A program made the translations under genes and the position numbers. Shown piece by piece: positions 7,805 through 16,470 of a DNA stretch of 35,273 bases. Source of the DNA: Acidobacteria bacterium OLB17 (GTDB taxonomy: Bacteria > Acidobacteriota > Blastocatellia > Pyrinomonadales > Pyrinomonadaceae); contig LLEU01000059.1 in assembly GCA_001567505.1 (NCBI GenBank), positions 1-35,273 of the forward strand, given 5' to 3'. How positions within the stretch are numbered: the stretch's first letter is position 1; each line of letters starts with the position of its first letter. The notes beneath the pieces were generated by a model that saw only the letters and a program-made list of their open reading frames with translations, had not been told where the DNA came from and made no database searches.

Positions 7805-9670
7805 TTACGGAGCTACCTTGTCGTGGATGTGCTGGAAGTACCACCAGGTCACTCCGCCCCAAAGCAGAATGTTCACGATCGAGAGGACAAGCCCGATCGA
7901 CTTCGTCTTCGCACTCCGCGCAAGCGAGCCGCCACGCTTTCCGTACATGATCATGAACACCAGTGCGCCGGTCAGAAGCCATGCGAACAAGCGTATCGCA
8001 AGGTTCAAACCGATATCGTCAGCCGCCTTCTTATCGGGTTCAAGCCCGAGGCCGAGGCCGCTTGACGGAGCCATTACCTGATATATCGTCAAGGCGACCA
8101 CCAAAACGATGCCGAGGATAGCGGAGATCGGCGGCTTGTAATTTGCAGGCAGTTCGTCGGCCGCCATTTCCTCGGTCGCGAGGCGGCTGTGGGTGTAGCT
8201 GTAACCGAAGTAAATGAGCAGGCCGATGGCCATCCAGTCGATCAGGCGGATCCACGTATCAAGCGGAAGGCTGTTCATCAGGAAGGCCGCCGATAGCACT
8301 GCACCGAGCGGAATGAACGGGACGAGGGGCACCTTGAACGGGCGATTGAGGGTCGGGTTCGAGGAACGCAGGATGATAATACCGGTTCCCACGATCACGA
8401 ACGCGAAGAGCGTACCGATCGAGACGAGTTCGCCAAGAAGGCTGATCGGCACAAATCCCGCAAGGATCGCAACGATAGTGCCAGTGATCGCCGTCGTGAC
8501 GTGCGGCGTCTGGAATTTCGGATGGATCTTAGCTGCCCATTCCGGAAGCAAGCCATCCTTCGACATCGAATAGAAGACTCGCGGCTGGCCCATTGTCATA
8601 ACGACCATCGTCGAGCTCAGGCCAAGCACGGCGCCGATCTTGATGATCCAGGAAGAGAAGATCGCAAGGATCGTTCCCATCACGCCTGCCGTTGCACCCT
8701 GATTTGCCTTCAAGGCCTCGTCGATCGCGGTCGCGAGCGGCGCGGCGGCCTCCTTAAGGGCCTTATAATCGACGAGGCCGACCATCACGCCCGAGACAAG
8801 GATGTAGAGAACGGTACAGATCGCGAGTGACCCGAGAATTCCCCGCGGCATATCCCGCTGCGGATTCTTTGCCTCCTGAGCGGCCGTTGAAACGGCGTCA
8901 AACCCAATGTATGCAAAGAAGATGACCGCCGCACCCGTGATGATCCCGCTGAAGCCGTACGGCATGAATTCCGCACATCCGGGAGCGCCGACCGTGCATC
9001 CGATGCCGATATTGTCCGTATTCACGAAGCCGATACCGGCCACGATGAACAGGACGACGACAATGACCTTTATTATCACGATCAGCGAGTTGAAGCTCGC
9101 CGATTCTTTGATACCGCGAATAAGCAGAAGAGTTACGGCGACGGCGATCAGGGCAGCGGGAAGATTGAAGATCCCGTGCCCGATGACATTTCCGGCGGTA
9201 TCTTTTATCGCTCCGGGCGGTGCGCTGAGAGCGATCGGGAAGTTGATGCCCAAATTCTCACGCATCAGGCTCACTGTGTAGCCGGACCAGCCGACGGCGA
9301 CCGTCGCGGCGCCGAAAGCATATTCCAGGATCAGGTCCCAACCGATGATCCAGGCGACGAATTCGCCCAGCGTTCCATAGCCGTAGGCGTACGCCGAACC
9401 TGAGATGGGCACACTTGCGGCGAATTCGGAATAGCAAAGGGCGGCAAATGCACTCACGATACCTGCGAGTATCATTGAGAGCACAACTGCCGGGCCCGCA
9501 TGTTTTCCGGCTGCCTGGCCCGTAAGAACGAAGATACCCGTCCCGATGATCGCACCGATACCAAGCATTGTGAGATCGAGTGCGCTCAGCGCCTTTTTAA
9601 GGGCGTGCTCGCCGGTCTCTTCAGCTTCGGCAATGATCCTCGAAATGGGTTTGGTCGCAAAAAGTGACAT
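7805..9670 (-). CDS. APC-superfamily amino-acid permease (cationic amino-acid transporter type)
   Basis: This 621-residue integral membrane protein belongs to the amino acid/polyamine/organocation superfamily. The TM1 signature is GIGAIIGTGIF at residues 37-47, followed by TM2-3 with ALCYSEFAASVPISGSAYAY and GWDLILEYAFGAATVAVGW, strongly like bacterial CAT/YfnA-type transporters. About 12-14 membrane segments are evident; the C-terminal extension adds two or three beyond the core of 12. Substrate cannot be read from sequence, but a basic or neutral amino acid is usual for the group. ATG at 9670 is chosen over the TTG at 9682 because GGAGG sits five bases upstream. It lies 27 bases downstream of another APC gene, so the two probably form one operon. 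Confidence 0.9.
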   Translation of the reverse strand: MSLFATKPISRIIAEAEETGEHALKKALSALDLTMLGIGAIIGTGIFVLTGQAAGKHAGPAVVLSMILAGIVSAFAALCYSEFAASVPISGSAYAYGYGTLGEFVAWIIGWDLILEYAFGAATVAVGWSGYTVSLMRENLGINFPIALSAPPGAIKDTAGNVIGHGIFNLPAALIAVAVTLLLIRGIKESASFNSLIVIIKVIVVVLFIVAGIGFVNTDNIGIGCTVGAPGCAEFMPYGFSGIITGAAVIFFAYIGFDAVSTAAQEAKNPQRDMPRGILGSLAICTVLYILVSGVMVGLVDYKALKEAAAPLATAIDEALKANQGATAGVMGTILAIFSSWIIKIGAVLGLSSTMVVMTMGQPRVFYSMSKDGLLPEWAAKIHPKFQTPHVTTAITGTIVAILAGFVPISLLGELVSIGTLFAFVIVGTGIIILRSSNPTLNRPFKVPLVPFIPLGAVLSAAFLMNSLPLDTWIRLIDWMAIGLLIYFGYSYTHSRLATEEMAADELPANYKPPISAILGIVLVVALTIYQVMAPSSGLGLGLEPDKKAADDIGLNLAIRLFAWLLTGALVFMIMYGKRGGSLARSAKTKSIGLVLSIVNILLWGGVTWWYFQHIHDKVAP

Positions 9671-9697
9671 CGAAACCTCCAAAAATAATGATTGACT

Positions 9698-11206
9698 CTA
9701 AGATGTCGGCTCGGACGCCGATCTTTTCCAAATAAAGTAAACCGGCACGCCCGTAAGAACAATGAGCAGGCCGGGCCACGTCACCGTGGTCTGGTATATG
9801 AACAGAACTGCAAGGATCACCGCGGCACCGACACAATATAATGCGGGAACAAGCGGATATCCAAATGCTTTATACGGACGCTCGGCATCAGGTTGTTTCC
9901 GTCTTAGCACAAAGATCCCGACGATCGTCAGGATATAAAAAATGAGAGCGGCCGAGATCACGTAAGTAAGAAGGTCGCCGTAGAGATTGCCGTACGAGAC
10001 AACTCCTTTATCGTCAACCTTTACCGTCCGCGGAAGAACATAGAACGCCGACCAGATGCCCTGAATGACAAGGCCCCAGGCCGGCACGTGGAATTTATTC
10101 AGTCGTCCGGCGGGCTTGAAGAAAAGTCCGTCCTTCGCCATTGCGTAAGAGGCTCGTGCGCCCGCGAGGATCAGGCCGTTGTTACATCCGAAAGTGGAAA
10201 TGACGAAAGCGATCGCCATTATGAAAGCTCCGATCCCGGGAAAGATCACCTCGGCGGTCGCCGAAGCGACGCGGTCGGACGGCACGCTTTGGATCGCCTC
10301 GAACTTCAGTGTTACGAGATATGCGACGTTCGCAAGCAGATAGAGCGTAATTACAAGTCCCGTACCGAAAGCGAGCGAAAGCGGAATGTTGCGTTTTGGG
10401 TCTATCACTTCGCCGGCGGTGAAAGTGATGTTGTTCCAGGCGTCGGACGAGAAGAGCGAATTAGTCTGTGCGACGCAGATGCCGACGAACAACCCGAAGC
10501 CGACCGCGGCCGTCAATCCGCCGCCGACGTCCTGCAGAGTTCCGCGAACCGTCCACAGATCGCCAAAATTGGCCGCTGCGATCTCGGGATGCCAAAAGAG
10601 GCCAACGATAAGGCCAAGCAGGATCAAAGCGATCAGAGAGCCTGTTTTTGCGAAAGTAAAGGCATTCTGAATGAGTTTGCCGAGCTTGAGGCCGCGAGTG
10701 TTCGTCCAGGTGAGCAGGGCGATCATCAGCACGCCGACAAGCTGAGCCGTCGAGAGCGAGATCGCATAGCTCGAAGTCCCGATGCGTATCGGTGGGATGA
10801 TGTAATTCGTTTCAGAGATCCAAGGGAAAAGGATGCCTGAATATCGCCCGAAACCGACGGCGACGGCCGCGATGGTCGCGGTCTGGATCACGAGGAAAAG
10901 CGTCCAGCCGTAGAGAAAGCCCCAGAAAGGCGAATATGCTTCGCGAAGATAGACGTACTGGCCGCCCGCCTTCGGCATCATGGCGGCGAGCTCGCCGTAA
11001 CTAAGCGCGCCGACGACGGTCAACGCACCCGTAATAAGCCAAACTACGAGCAGCCATCCGGGCGAGCCGACCTGCCGTGCGATGTCGGCAGAAACGATAA
11101 AAATACCCGACCCGATCATCGAACCCGCGACGATCATCGTCGAATCCAAAAGCCCCAGGCCGCGAATAAATCCTTCTTTGGTCTCGTTTTCGGCGTCCGT
11201 TGTCAT
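9698..11206 (-). CDS. APC-superfamily amino-acid permease/exchanger (LAT/SteT-like)
   Basis: The 502-residue polytopic protein has the APC TM1 motif GSMIGSGIF (residues 28-36), the ALSYGELAAMMPKAGGQYVYLREAYS segment spanning TM2-TM3, and a conserved LAGARASYAMAKDGLFF in the second half; about 12 membrane helices are predicted by eye. It is closer to the L-type exchanger/serine-threonine exchanger branch than to the neighbouring CAT-type gene. ATG at 11206 is preferred over the TTG at 11215 because GGAG lies four bases upstream. It is the first gene of a two-permease minus-strand unit and is divergent from an aromatic-amino-acid decarboxylase, which suggests that it may import the decarboxylase substrate or exchange it for the amine; that is inference only. 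Confidence 0.9.
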   Translation of the reverse strand: MTTDAENETKEGFIRGLGLLDSTMIVAGSMIGSGIFIVSADIARQVGSPGWLLVVWLITGALTVVGALSYGELAAMMPKAGGQYVYLREAYSPFWGFLYGWTLFLVIQTATIAAVAVGFGRYSGILFPWISETNYIIPPIRIGTSSYAISLSTAQLVGVLMIALLTWTNTRGLKLGKLIQNAFTFAKTGSLIALILLGLIVGLFWHPEIAAANFGDLWTVRGTLQDVGGGLTAAVGFGLFVGICVAQTNSLFSSDAWNNITFTAGEVIDPKRNIPLSLAFGTGLVITLYLLANVAYLVTLKFEAIQSVPSDRVASATAEVIFPGIGAFIMAIAFVISTFGCNNGLILAGARASYAMAKDGLFFKPAGRLNKFHVPAWGLVIQGIWSAFYVLPRTVKVDDKGVVSYGNLYGDLLTYVISAALIFYILTIVGIFVLRRKQPDAERPYKAFGYPLVPALYCVGAAVILAVLFIYQTTVTWPGLLIVLTGVPVYFIWKRSASEPTS

Positions 11207-11462
11207 ATTCTCCAAAGCTTGCGGCAGAGATCGTAGGCCCTAGGGCGAGGTGGCTTCTTCTTTTCCGCTTTTTGCTCCCGCAGGTTCAGATCCTTTTCCG
11301 GGACCTGGATCCTGAATGGAGCGTTTGAATTCTTTCTACTTAAAACGTTGGCGAGATATTCGTAGGTGATATTATACGTGTATTACCCGAACTGTCGAGC
11401 GAAAAGGGCAATTTTTTGTGCTTTCACGCCCCGCCGCCGTGCAGGACCAGACATGGGATCCG
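11207..11462. promoter_or_regulatory. Divergent intergenic region with decarboxylase promoter candidate
   Basis: The 256 bases between permease and decarboxylase starts hold a promoter-like pair on the plus strand, TTGGCG at 11348-11353 and TATTAT at 11370-11375 with a 16-base spacer. An imperfect inverted repeat lies nearby (TTCAGATCC at 11285-11293 with GGATCCTGAA at 11307-11316, one bulged base). No clear minus-strand promoter was found. A GTG at 11418 is in frame with the decarboxylase and could be an earlier start. Confidence 0.4.
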
Positions 11463-12908
11463 ATGGATAAATTGACACAATTCGGCGATATGCCGGCCGA
11501 TGATTTTCGGCGTTACGGTTACGAGGTCGTGGACTGGCTCGCGAACTATTTCGAGCGTATAGAAGAATTCCCTGTGCTCTCGCAGGTGCGGCCGGACGAC
11601 GTAAAGAATGCTCTGCCCGCGTCCGCTCCCGAACAAGGCGAACCTTTTGGCGAGGTCCTTCGTGACGTCGATCGAGTTATCCTCCCGGCCGTCACGCACT
11701 GGAACCATCCGAATTTTCACGGTCTTTTCTCGACCTCGACAAGCTCGGTCGGCGTTTTTGCGGAGATGTTCGCAGCGGCCTTCGATATGAAGGCGATGCT
11801 CTGGCGAACGGCTCCGGCATCGACCGAGCTCGAGGACGTCGTGCTTGATTGGCTCCGGCAGATGACGGGCTTGCCCGACGTTTTTGAAGGCATCATTTAC
11901 GACACGGCGTCCGTCTCGACGATGCACGCGATCGCCGCCGCACGTGAGCGGGCCGACCCCGAATCGCGAAAACTCGGCCTTCTCGGCCGCGGTGAGGCCC
12001 CGCGGATGCGCGTGTATCTTTCGGAACACGTTCACTCTTCGATCGACAAGAGCGTGATCACGCTCGGCCTCGGGATCCAAAGTCTCCGGCGGATCGAAAC
12101 CAACGAACGCTTCGAGATGATCCCGGAAAAGCTTGCCGAGGCGATCGACGACGACATTGAAGCAGGCATTCTCCCGATCTGCGCGATACCGACGATAGGC
12201 ACGACCTCGACGACGAGCATCGATCCGGTCGCAGCGGTCGCCGATATTTGTGAGAAATACGGCATCTGGATGCACGTCGATGCCGCTTATGCAGGCTCTG
12301 CGGCGATAGTTCCCGAACTGCAGCCGCTCTTTGCCGGCTGGGAACGTGCGGATTCGATCGTGATGAACCCGCACAAATGGCTCTTTACGCCGTTCGACCT
12401 TTCCGTGCTCTATTGCCGCGACCTTGACGACCTGAAGAAGGCGTTCTCGCTCGTGCCCGAATACCTGAAGACCGACGATGCCGAACGCGTTAAGAACGGA
12501 ATGGATTACGGCATTCAGCTCGGACGCCGTTTCCGTTCCCTGAAACTCTGGTTCGTGATGCGCTATTTCGGACGCAGCGGCCTGATCGCCCGCATTCGCG
12601 AGCACTGCCGGCTTGCGCGGACCTTCGCCGCTCGGGTGGAAGAGAGTCCGAATTGGGAGGTCGCGGCGCCCGTGCCGTTCGCGCTTGTATGTTTCCGTGC
12701 GAAGGCCGGGGACATCGACGCGGCAAACGCGCTCAATGAAGAGATAATGCGGATCGTGAATTCATCCGGCAAGGCTTATATTTCGCACACGAAACTTAAT
12801 GGCCGCATCACGCTCCGACTCTCGGTCGGCTCGGTGCACGTCGAGGAGCGGCATATCGAGAAAGTTTGGCAGCTACTCGAAACTGCTTACGAACAAGCGG
12901 CGAAATGA
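11463..12908 (+). CDS. PLP-dependent group II decarboxylase (aromatic-L-amino-acid type)
   Basis: The 481-residue protein is a pyridoxal-phosphate decarboxylase of the group II family (DOPA, tryptophan, tyrosine and phenylacetaldehyde-type enzymes). The PLP lysine is K305 in NPHKWLF, with the upstream cofactor aspartate in MHVDAAYAGSA. Other family marks are the N-terminal FRRYGYEVVDWLANYF, VTHWNHPNFHG, PASTELEDVVLDW and HSSIDKS, plus RFRSLKLWFVMRYFG after the lysine. ATG 11463 gives a start just ahead of the conserved N-terminus; GTG 11418 would add 15 poorly conserved residues. The likely reaction is decarboxylation of tryptophan, tyrosine or DOPA to the amine, but substrate cannot be assigned. 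Its stop overlaps the patatin start by four bases. Confidence 0.88.
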   Translation: MDKLTQFGDMPADDFRRYGYEVVDWLANYFERIEEFPVLSQVRPDDVKNALPASAPEQGEPFGEVLRDVDRVILPAVTHWNHPNFHGLFSTSTSSVGVFAEMFAAAFDMKAMLWRTAPASTELEDVVLDWLRQMTGLPDVFEGIIYDTASVSTMHAIAAARERADPESRKLGLLGRGEAPRMRVYLSEHVHSSIDKSVITLGLGIQSLRRIETNERFEMIPEKLAEAIDDDIEAGILPICAIPTIGTTSTTSIDPVAAVADICEKYGIWMHVDAAYAGSAAIVPELQPLFAGWERADSIVMNPHKWLFTPFDLSVLYCRDLDDLKKAFSLVPEYLKTDDAERVKNGMDYGIQLGRRFRSLKLWFVMRYFGRSGLIARIREHCRLARTFAARVEESPNWEVAAPVPFALVCFRAKAGDIDAANALNEEIMRIVNSSGKAYISHTKLNGRITLRLSVGSVHVEERHIEKVWQLLETAYEQAAK

Positions 12909-13681
12909 GGAAGAAGGTCGGCATCGCACTATCAGGCGGCGGCGCACGCGGGTTCGCGCACGTCGGCGCTCTCAAGGTGCTCATTGAGAACGAGATCCCG
13001 ATCGATATGATCGCCGGCACGTCCGCAGGCTCGATCATCGGGGCCGCGATCGCCGCCGGGGTCACACCGCACGAGCTCGAGGTTCTCGCGTCAAAATTGC
13101 GCTATTCAGCGGTCCTTGCTCCGACCGTTTCGCGCTACGGACTTTTGTCGAACGCTCGGCTCGGCAGCTTCGTCCGGCGGGAGTTCGGCGTTGCGGATTT
13201 TCGGGACCTGAAGCATCCGCTCTCTGTTACGGCATTTGATCTGTTAAAGAACGAGGGCCTGCGAATCTCTAGCGGTGACGTCGCGAAGGCCGTGCGGGCG
13301 AGCTCGGCCGTTCCTCGGCTTTTTACGCCCGTGCGTATCGACGGAAAGCTTCTCGTGGACGGCGGCGCATTCGCGCCTCTTCCGGCGTTGGCCGCACGAG
13401 AAATGGGTGCGGATGTCGTCATCGGCGTCGATCTTACGGCCTGCGGCGGGAAGTTCAGAAACCCGCCGAGGTCTTCGGCCGGCATCCTCATTCGCTCGTC
13501 GCTCGCGATCCTGAAGACCGCGTCCACCGGGCAGCACAAGGATGCCGATATCGTCATCACGCCCGAGATCGCAGAATTCAGTATGTTCGACCTTCGCCCC
13601 TTCCGTGAGGTGATCGAACGTGGCGAGGAGGCCGCCCGCCAAAAGCTCGAAATGATCAAGTCTCTCTTGAATGTGCCCTAA
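12905..13681 (+). CDS. Patatin-like phospholipase (RssA/YlbK type)
   Basis: This 258-residue protein has the complete patatin Ser-Asp dyad. The oxyanion glycines are GGGARG at residues 11-16, the nucleophile serine is S40 in GTSAG, and the acid is D152 in VDGGAF. It is a short single-domain member like RssA or YlbK, without signal peptide or membrane helix, so it probably acts as a cytoplasmic or membrane-peripheral lipid acyl hydrolase. The open frame could begin earlier, but ATG 12905 starts immediately before the conserved KKVGIALSGGG strand and overlaps the decarboxylase stop (ATGA), which implies translational coupling. Nothing in the sequence explains why a phospholipase should be co-transcribed with the decarboxylase. 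Confidence 0.9.
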   Translation: MRKKVGIALSGGGARGFAHVGALKVLIENEIPIDMIAGTSAGSIIGAAIAAGVTPHELEVLASKLRYSAVLAPTVSRYGLLSNARLGSFVRREFGVADFRDLKHPLSVTAFDLLKNEGLRISSGDVAKAVRASSAVPRLFTPVRIDGKLLVDGGAFAPLPALAAREMGADVVIGVDLTACGGKFRNPPRSSAGILIRSSLAILKTASTGQHKDADIVITPEIAEFSMFDLRPFREVIERGEEAARQKLEMIKSLLNVP

Positions 13682-14009
13682 CGCGAAAATCGTCTTTTTC
13701 GACTTGCCGTCGGACATGCGAACAGGGATTATGTAACGTGATAGTCCTTCCTTAACGCACCGGCGGAAATTTGCGTTCGCTTTGGTGGCAAGGGATTTTT
13801 GAGCGGCCGTGAAATAACGGCCTTCCGAAAATGTCGAGGGTTGGTTGTAGTTTGGTTTGAAGTTTTTAGTTCTTGAGAGCCTCGAAATTTTCGATCTTTG
13901 CCCTTCCGGCATCGCCACTCTCGTGCATCGTCCTGCCTTTTGTGACGAGAAAAGCTTCTATTAGATCGCCCGCCGAAATTGCTGCGGGCCGAACAATTGA
14001 ATTCTGTCT
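13682..14009 (+). promoter_or_regulatory. Long structured intergenic leader upstream of the RRM gene
   Basis: There is no credible gene in these 328 bases. Two inverted repeats stand out: a perfect six-bp stem at 13805-13822 (GGCCGT, loop GAAATA, ACGGCC), and a 14-base repeat with one mismatch at 13826-13839 and 13880-13893 separated by 40 bases. No T-run follows either, so they do not look like terminators for the patatin gene. A structured 5' leader or regulatory RNA for the downstream RNA-binding protein is possible. Confidence 0.4.
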
Positions 14010-14312
14010 ATGTCAATGAAACTTTACGTTGGTAATCTTCCCTTCCAGACCTCAAGTCTCGATCTTGAGGACCTCTTTTCTACGGCCGGTGCGGTTGAAT
14101 CCGCAAGCGTGATCGAAGATCGCGAAACGGGCCGTTCACGCGGCTTCGGCTTTGTCGAAATGGCTTCGGCCGAAGACGGCAAAAAGGCGATCGCCGAATT
14201 TGACGGCAAAGAGGTTCTCGGCCGAACGATCAAGGTCAACGAAGCAAAGCCCCGCGAAGACCGTCCCCGCGGAGGCGGCGGATACGGCGGCGGCCGCGGC
14301 AACCGCTGGTAA
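14010..14312 (+). CDS. RNA-binding protein with a single RRM domain
   Basis: This 100-residue protein is one RNA recognition motif (about residues 3-80) followed by a short Arg/Gly-rich tail. RNP2 is LYVGNL (residues 5-10) and RNP1 is RGFGFVEM (44-51), both with the aromatic residues that stack on RNA bases. The tail RPRGGGGYGGGRGNRW resembles the RGG ends of bacterial and cyanobacterial Rbp proteins, several of which are cold-inducible. ATG 14010 is used; a second in-frame ATG at 14016 is equally plausible, and neither has a clear Shine-Dalgarno sequence. The gene stands alone between a long structured leader and a strong terminator. Its RNA targets cannot be inferred; a chaperone role at low temperature is a guess from the family. 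Confidence 0.92.
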   Translation: MSMKLYVGNLPFQTSSLDLEDLFSTAGAVESASVIEDRETGRSRGFGFVEMASAEDGKKAIAEFDGKEVLGRTIKVNEAKPREDRPRGGGGYGGGRGNRW

Positions 14313-14334
14313 GCTCTTGCCACGATTCAAAATG

Positions 14335-14376
14335 AAAAGAACGGCATTGGGTAAAGCACCCTGGTGCCGTTCTTTT
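14335..14376. terminator. Bidirectional terminator between the RRM and methyltransferase genes
   Basis: Perfect 12-bp stem with arms AAAAGAACGGCA (14335-14346) and TGCCGTTCTTTT (14365-14376). The 18-base loop holds a second short stem, GGGT with ACCC. The A-run at the left and T-run at the right allow termination on both strands, matching the convergent genes on either side. Confidence 0.88.
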
Positions 14377-14387
14377 CGCGTTGGCGA

Positions 14388-15035
14388 TCATTTCTTTTCG
14401 AGAAGGAAACCGGTCTTTGACCACGAGATCGGTTCCGTGATCGGGAAATCATAACTGCCGACGATCCGAAATCTCTTCTTCGCTCCGGCCCGCACGGCTT
14501 CGATCGGGTGGATCTTGAAATTATAAAGTAGCTCGAGGACCGAGCCGACGATCGAAGGCTTGACGGGAAGAAGAACGAGCCTTGCCCCTTTTTTCATCAC
14601 ACGAGCCGCCTCGGCAAGGCCTTCGTCAAGCGGTACGTATTCGAGGACGCCGCACATCAGCACAAGGTCGAATGTGCGGTCAGCGAACGGCATCGCAAGT
14701 ACGTTCGCCTGCACAAAATTCACATTTTTCGCCGCTTTCCGCGAGGCCGCGAACTCATCGCGTGCGACCGCAAGCGAGTTGAGCGAAAGATCGAGGCCGG
14801 TGAGTCCGCCGAATTTGAAATTCGCATCACGAAAGGCAAGGGAGACGAGGCCCGTGCCGCAGCCGGCATCCAGGACCTGCGACCCGAGGCCGATCTGAAG
14901 GTCGAGCGATCGCAGATATCTCCGGACGGAATCGCGATAGCCGTTGATCTTCATCGCAAGGTTTTGCACGTCGGCGATGCGATCGTAAAACCCGCGTGTG
15001 CGAATTGTCCGCGGCTCTTTGCCGTTCTTCGGCAT
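14388..15035 (-). CDS. Class I SAM-dependent methyltransferase
   Basis: The 215-residue protein is a Rossmann-type methyltransferase. Motif I is VLDAGCGTGL (residues 54-63), the acidic end of strand 2 is in LTGLDLSLNSL, motif III-like ANVLAMPFADRTFDLVLMCGVLEYV follows, and ARVMKKGARLVLLPV is the later strand. The N-terminal FYDRIADVQNLAMKINGYRD and the C-terminal FLLEKK resemble small-molecule or lipid/quinone methyltransferases of the UbiE/Coq5 group, but substrate is not readable. It starts with ATG seven bases after the stop of the TlpA-like gene, so it is the last gene of the minus-strand thiO unit and ends at the strong hairpin at 14335-14376. Confidence 0.85.
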   Translation of the reverse strand: MPKNGKEPRTIRTRGFYDRIADVQNLAMKINGYRDSVRRYLRSLDLQIGLGSQVLDAGCGTGLVSLAFRDANFKFGGLTGLDLSLNSLAVARDEFAASRKAAKNVNFVQANVLAMPFADRTFDLVLMCGVLEYVPLDEGLAEAARVMKKGARLVLLPVKPSIVGSVLELLYNFKIHPIEAVRAGAKKRFRIVGSYDFPITEPISWSKTGFLLEKK

Positions 15036-15042
15036 TGGCTGT

Positions 15043-16459
15043 TTATTTTTCCTCGAGCAGTTTCTTTATCGCAGCCTCGATCTGGGCAAGCCGCTGCGGG
15101 CTCGTGCCGGATTCGACGAACCTTACCACGCCTTTTCGGTCAAGGATGACCGCGGTCGGCAGCCGAGTTGCGCCGTAAGCGAGCTGGTTGCGTTGATCGA
15201 GTGCCGCGGCAATATCGTACGGCATCTTGTGTTTTTCGCGAAAGGCCTTTATGAGCGCGAGCTCGTCCTTTTTATTCGCGGGCAGCCCTTCCGAATCGCC
15301 GTAATAGCGCGTGATGCCGATGATCTCGAATCCGTCCTTTGCGAACATCTCGTGCCACTCTTTCAGGTCGGGCATCGCCTCGATGCACGGTACGCACCAG
15401 ATGGCCCAGAAATCAAGAAGTACGACCTTCCCCTTCAGGCTGCTGAGCAACTCCGGCTTTCCGGGGAACCAAACGTCGATCCCGACGAATTCCGGTGCCT
15501 TTTCGCCGAGAATGCGGTACTGATCGGCGCGTACCTTGAACCGGCGGCGAATATCCTCGCGGATCGAAACGACCTTAATGTCGCGGTTGATCGTCGCGTC
15601 TATGTCGTCATAGAACTTCATCGCTTCGGGTTTGCGGCCCGTTTCGATCAGGTATTTGATCTTCTGGTCGCCCGCGTAATAGTAGAAGCCGGCGGCATTC
15701 ACCTTTGCGGCGACCGCACGCATATCATCGAGTGCGGCCTCGGCCCGGGCCGTGTCGTGCGTGTCCCGATACGCCTCGAAAACGAGCATTCCCGCATCAA
15801 GCAGCTCGTCGAGCCCGCGAACGCGATACGACGCGTCGTCCACCATCATCTTCGCCGTTTCGTAAGCATCAACGGCAAAGGGAACCATCTTCGCGAATTC
15901 TTTCCCCGACTGATATGCCTTTGCGATCTCGGCCGTCATCCGAATGACGTCGGTCGGCTTTCCGGGCTCGTGCTTGCGGTAATCTTCCAGGAGCTTGGCG
16001 GCGTCGTCCGGCTTTGCCTGCTTAGAGAGTACGACGGACAAGATCGACCGTGCGGTCTGCGCCTTTCCGGGATCGTCGGACGGACCGCCGAGATATTTCG
16101 TAAGGCTCTCGCGGGTGCCGTCAAGGTTCTGCGCAAGCCAATGCAGCATCCCGAGATAGTAAATATCATCGCCTTCGGGCGACTTGATATTCCCGACGCG
16201 AAGGGCGTTGTGCGCGGCGAGGGCCTTCTGCTCGGAGAGCAGAGCGTCGAGGCGACTGCTGCTGAAGGGCACGTTCTTTTTTCGAGTATTCGTCGGCCTT
16301 TACGCGGACGTACGACGACGCTTCTTCATAAAGCTCCTTGGCGGTCGGAGCGGGCTTTGCCGTCGGGTCGGGCGTCGGTGCGGGCGCGGTTCGCCCGGAC
16401 TGCGCCACGGCGAGAGCGGCAAGCAGCAGGATCGTTGGGAAAGTGAATAAAAACTTCAT
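15043..16459 (-). pseudogene. TlpA-like thiol-disulfide oxidoreductase, frameshifted at an A6 run
   Basis: Two open frames together make one exported thioredoxin-like protein. The first starts at ATG 16459 with a signal peptide (KFLFTFPTILLLAALAVAQS), a Pro/Ala/Thr-rich linker and ELYEEASSYV. The second continues to 15043 with a helical, TPR-like central region and a C-terminal thioredoxin domain with WCVPC as the redox CXXC, a VVLLDFWAIW strand and the cis-proline segment TRLPTAV. The break lies at six A residues on the coding strand (16277-16282). Five would join the frames as SKKNVPFSSS and give a 471-residue protein. Such proteins reduce or oxidise exported thiols. It lies 11 bases after thiO and seven before the methyltransferase. 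A sequencing indel, a true mutation and transcriptional slippage are all possible. Confidence 0.82.
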
Positions 16460-16470
16460 CAAAGTTGCGT

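Noticed and set aside
13805..13822. Terminator of the patatin gene
   Set aside because: The stem is only six bp, lies over 120 bases downstream of the stop and has no T-run, so it fits a leader element better.
14998..16446. 482-codon plus-strand frame opposite the TlpA-like gene
   Set aside because: It is long but antisense to clear thioredoxin and signal-peptide coding sequence. High GC content keeps antisense frames open, and nothing in it resembles a known domain.
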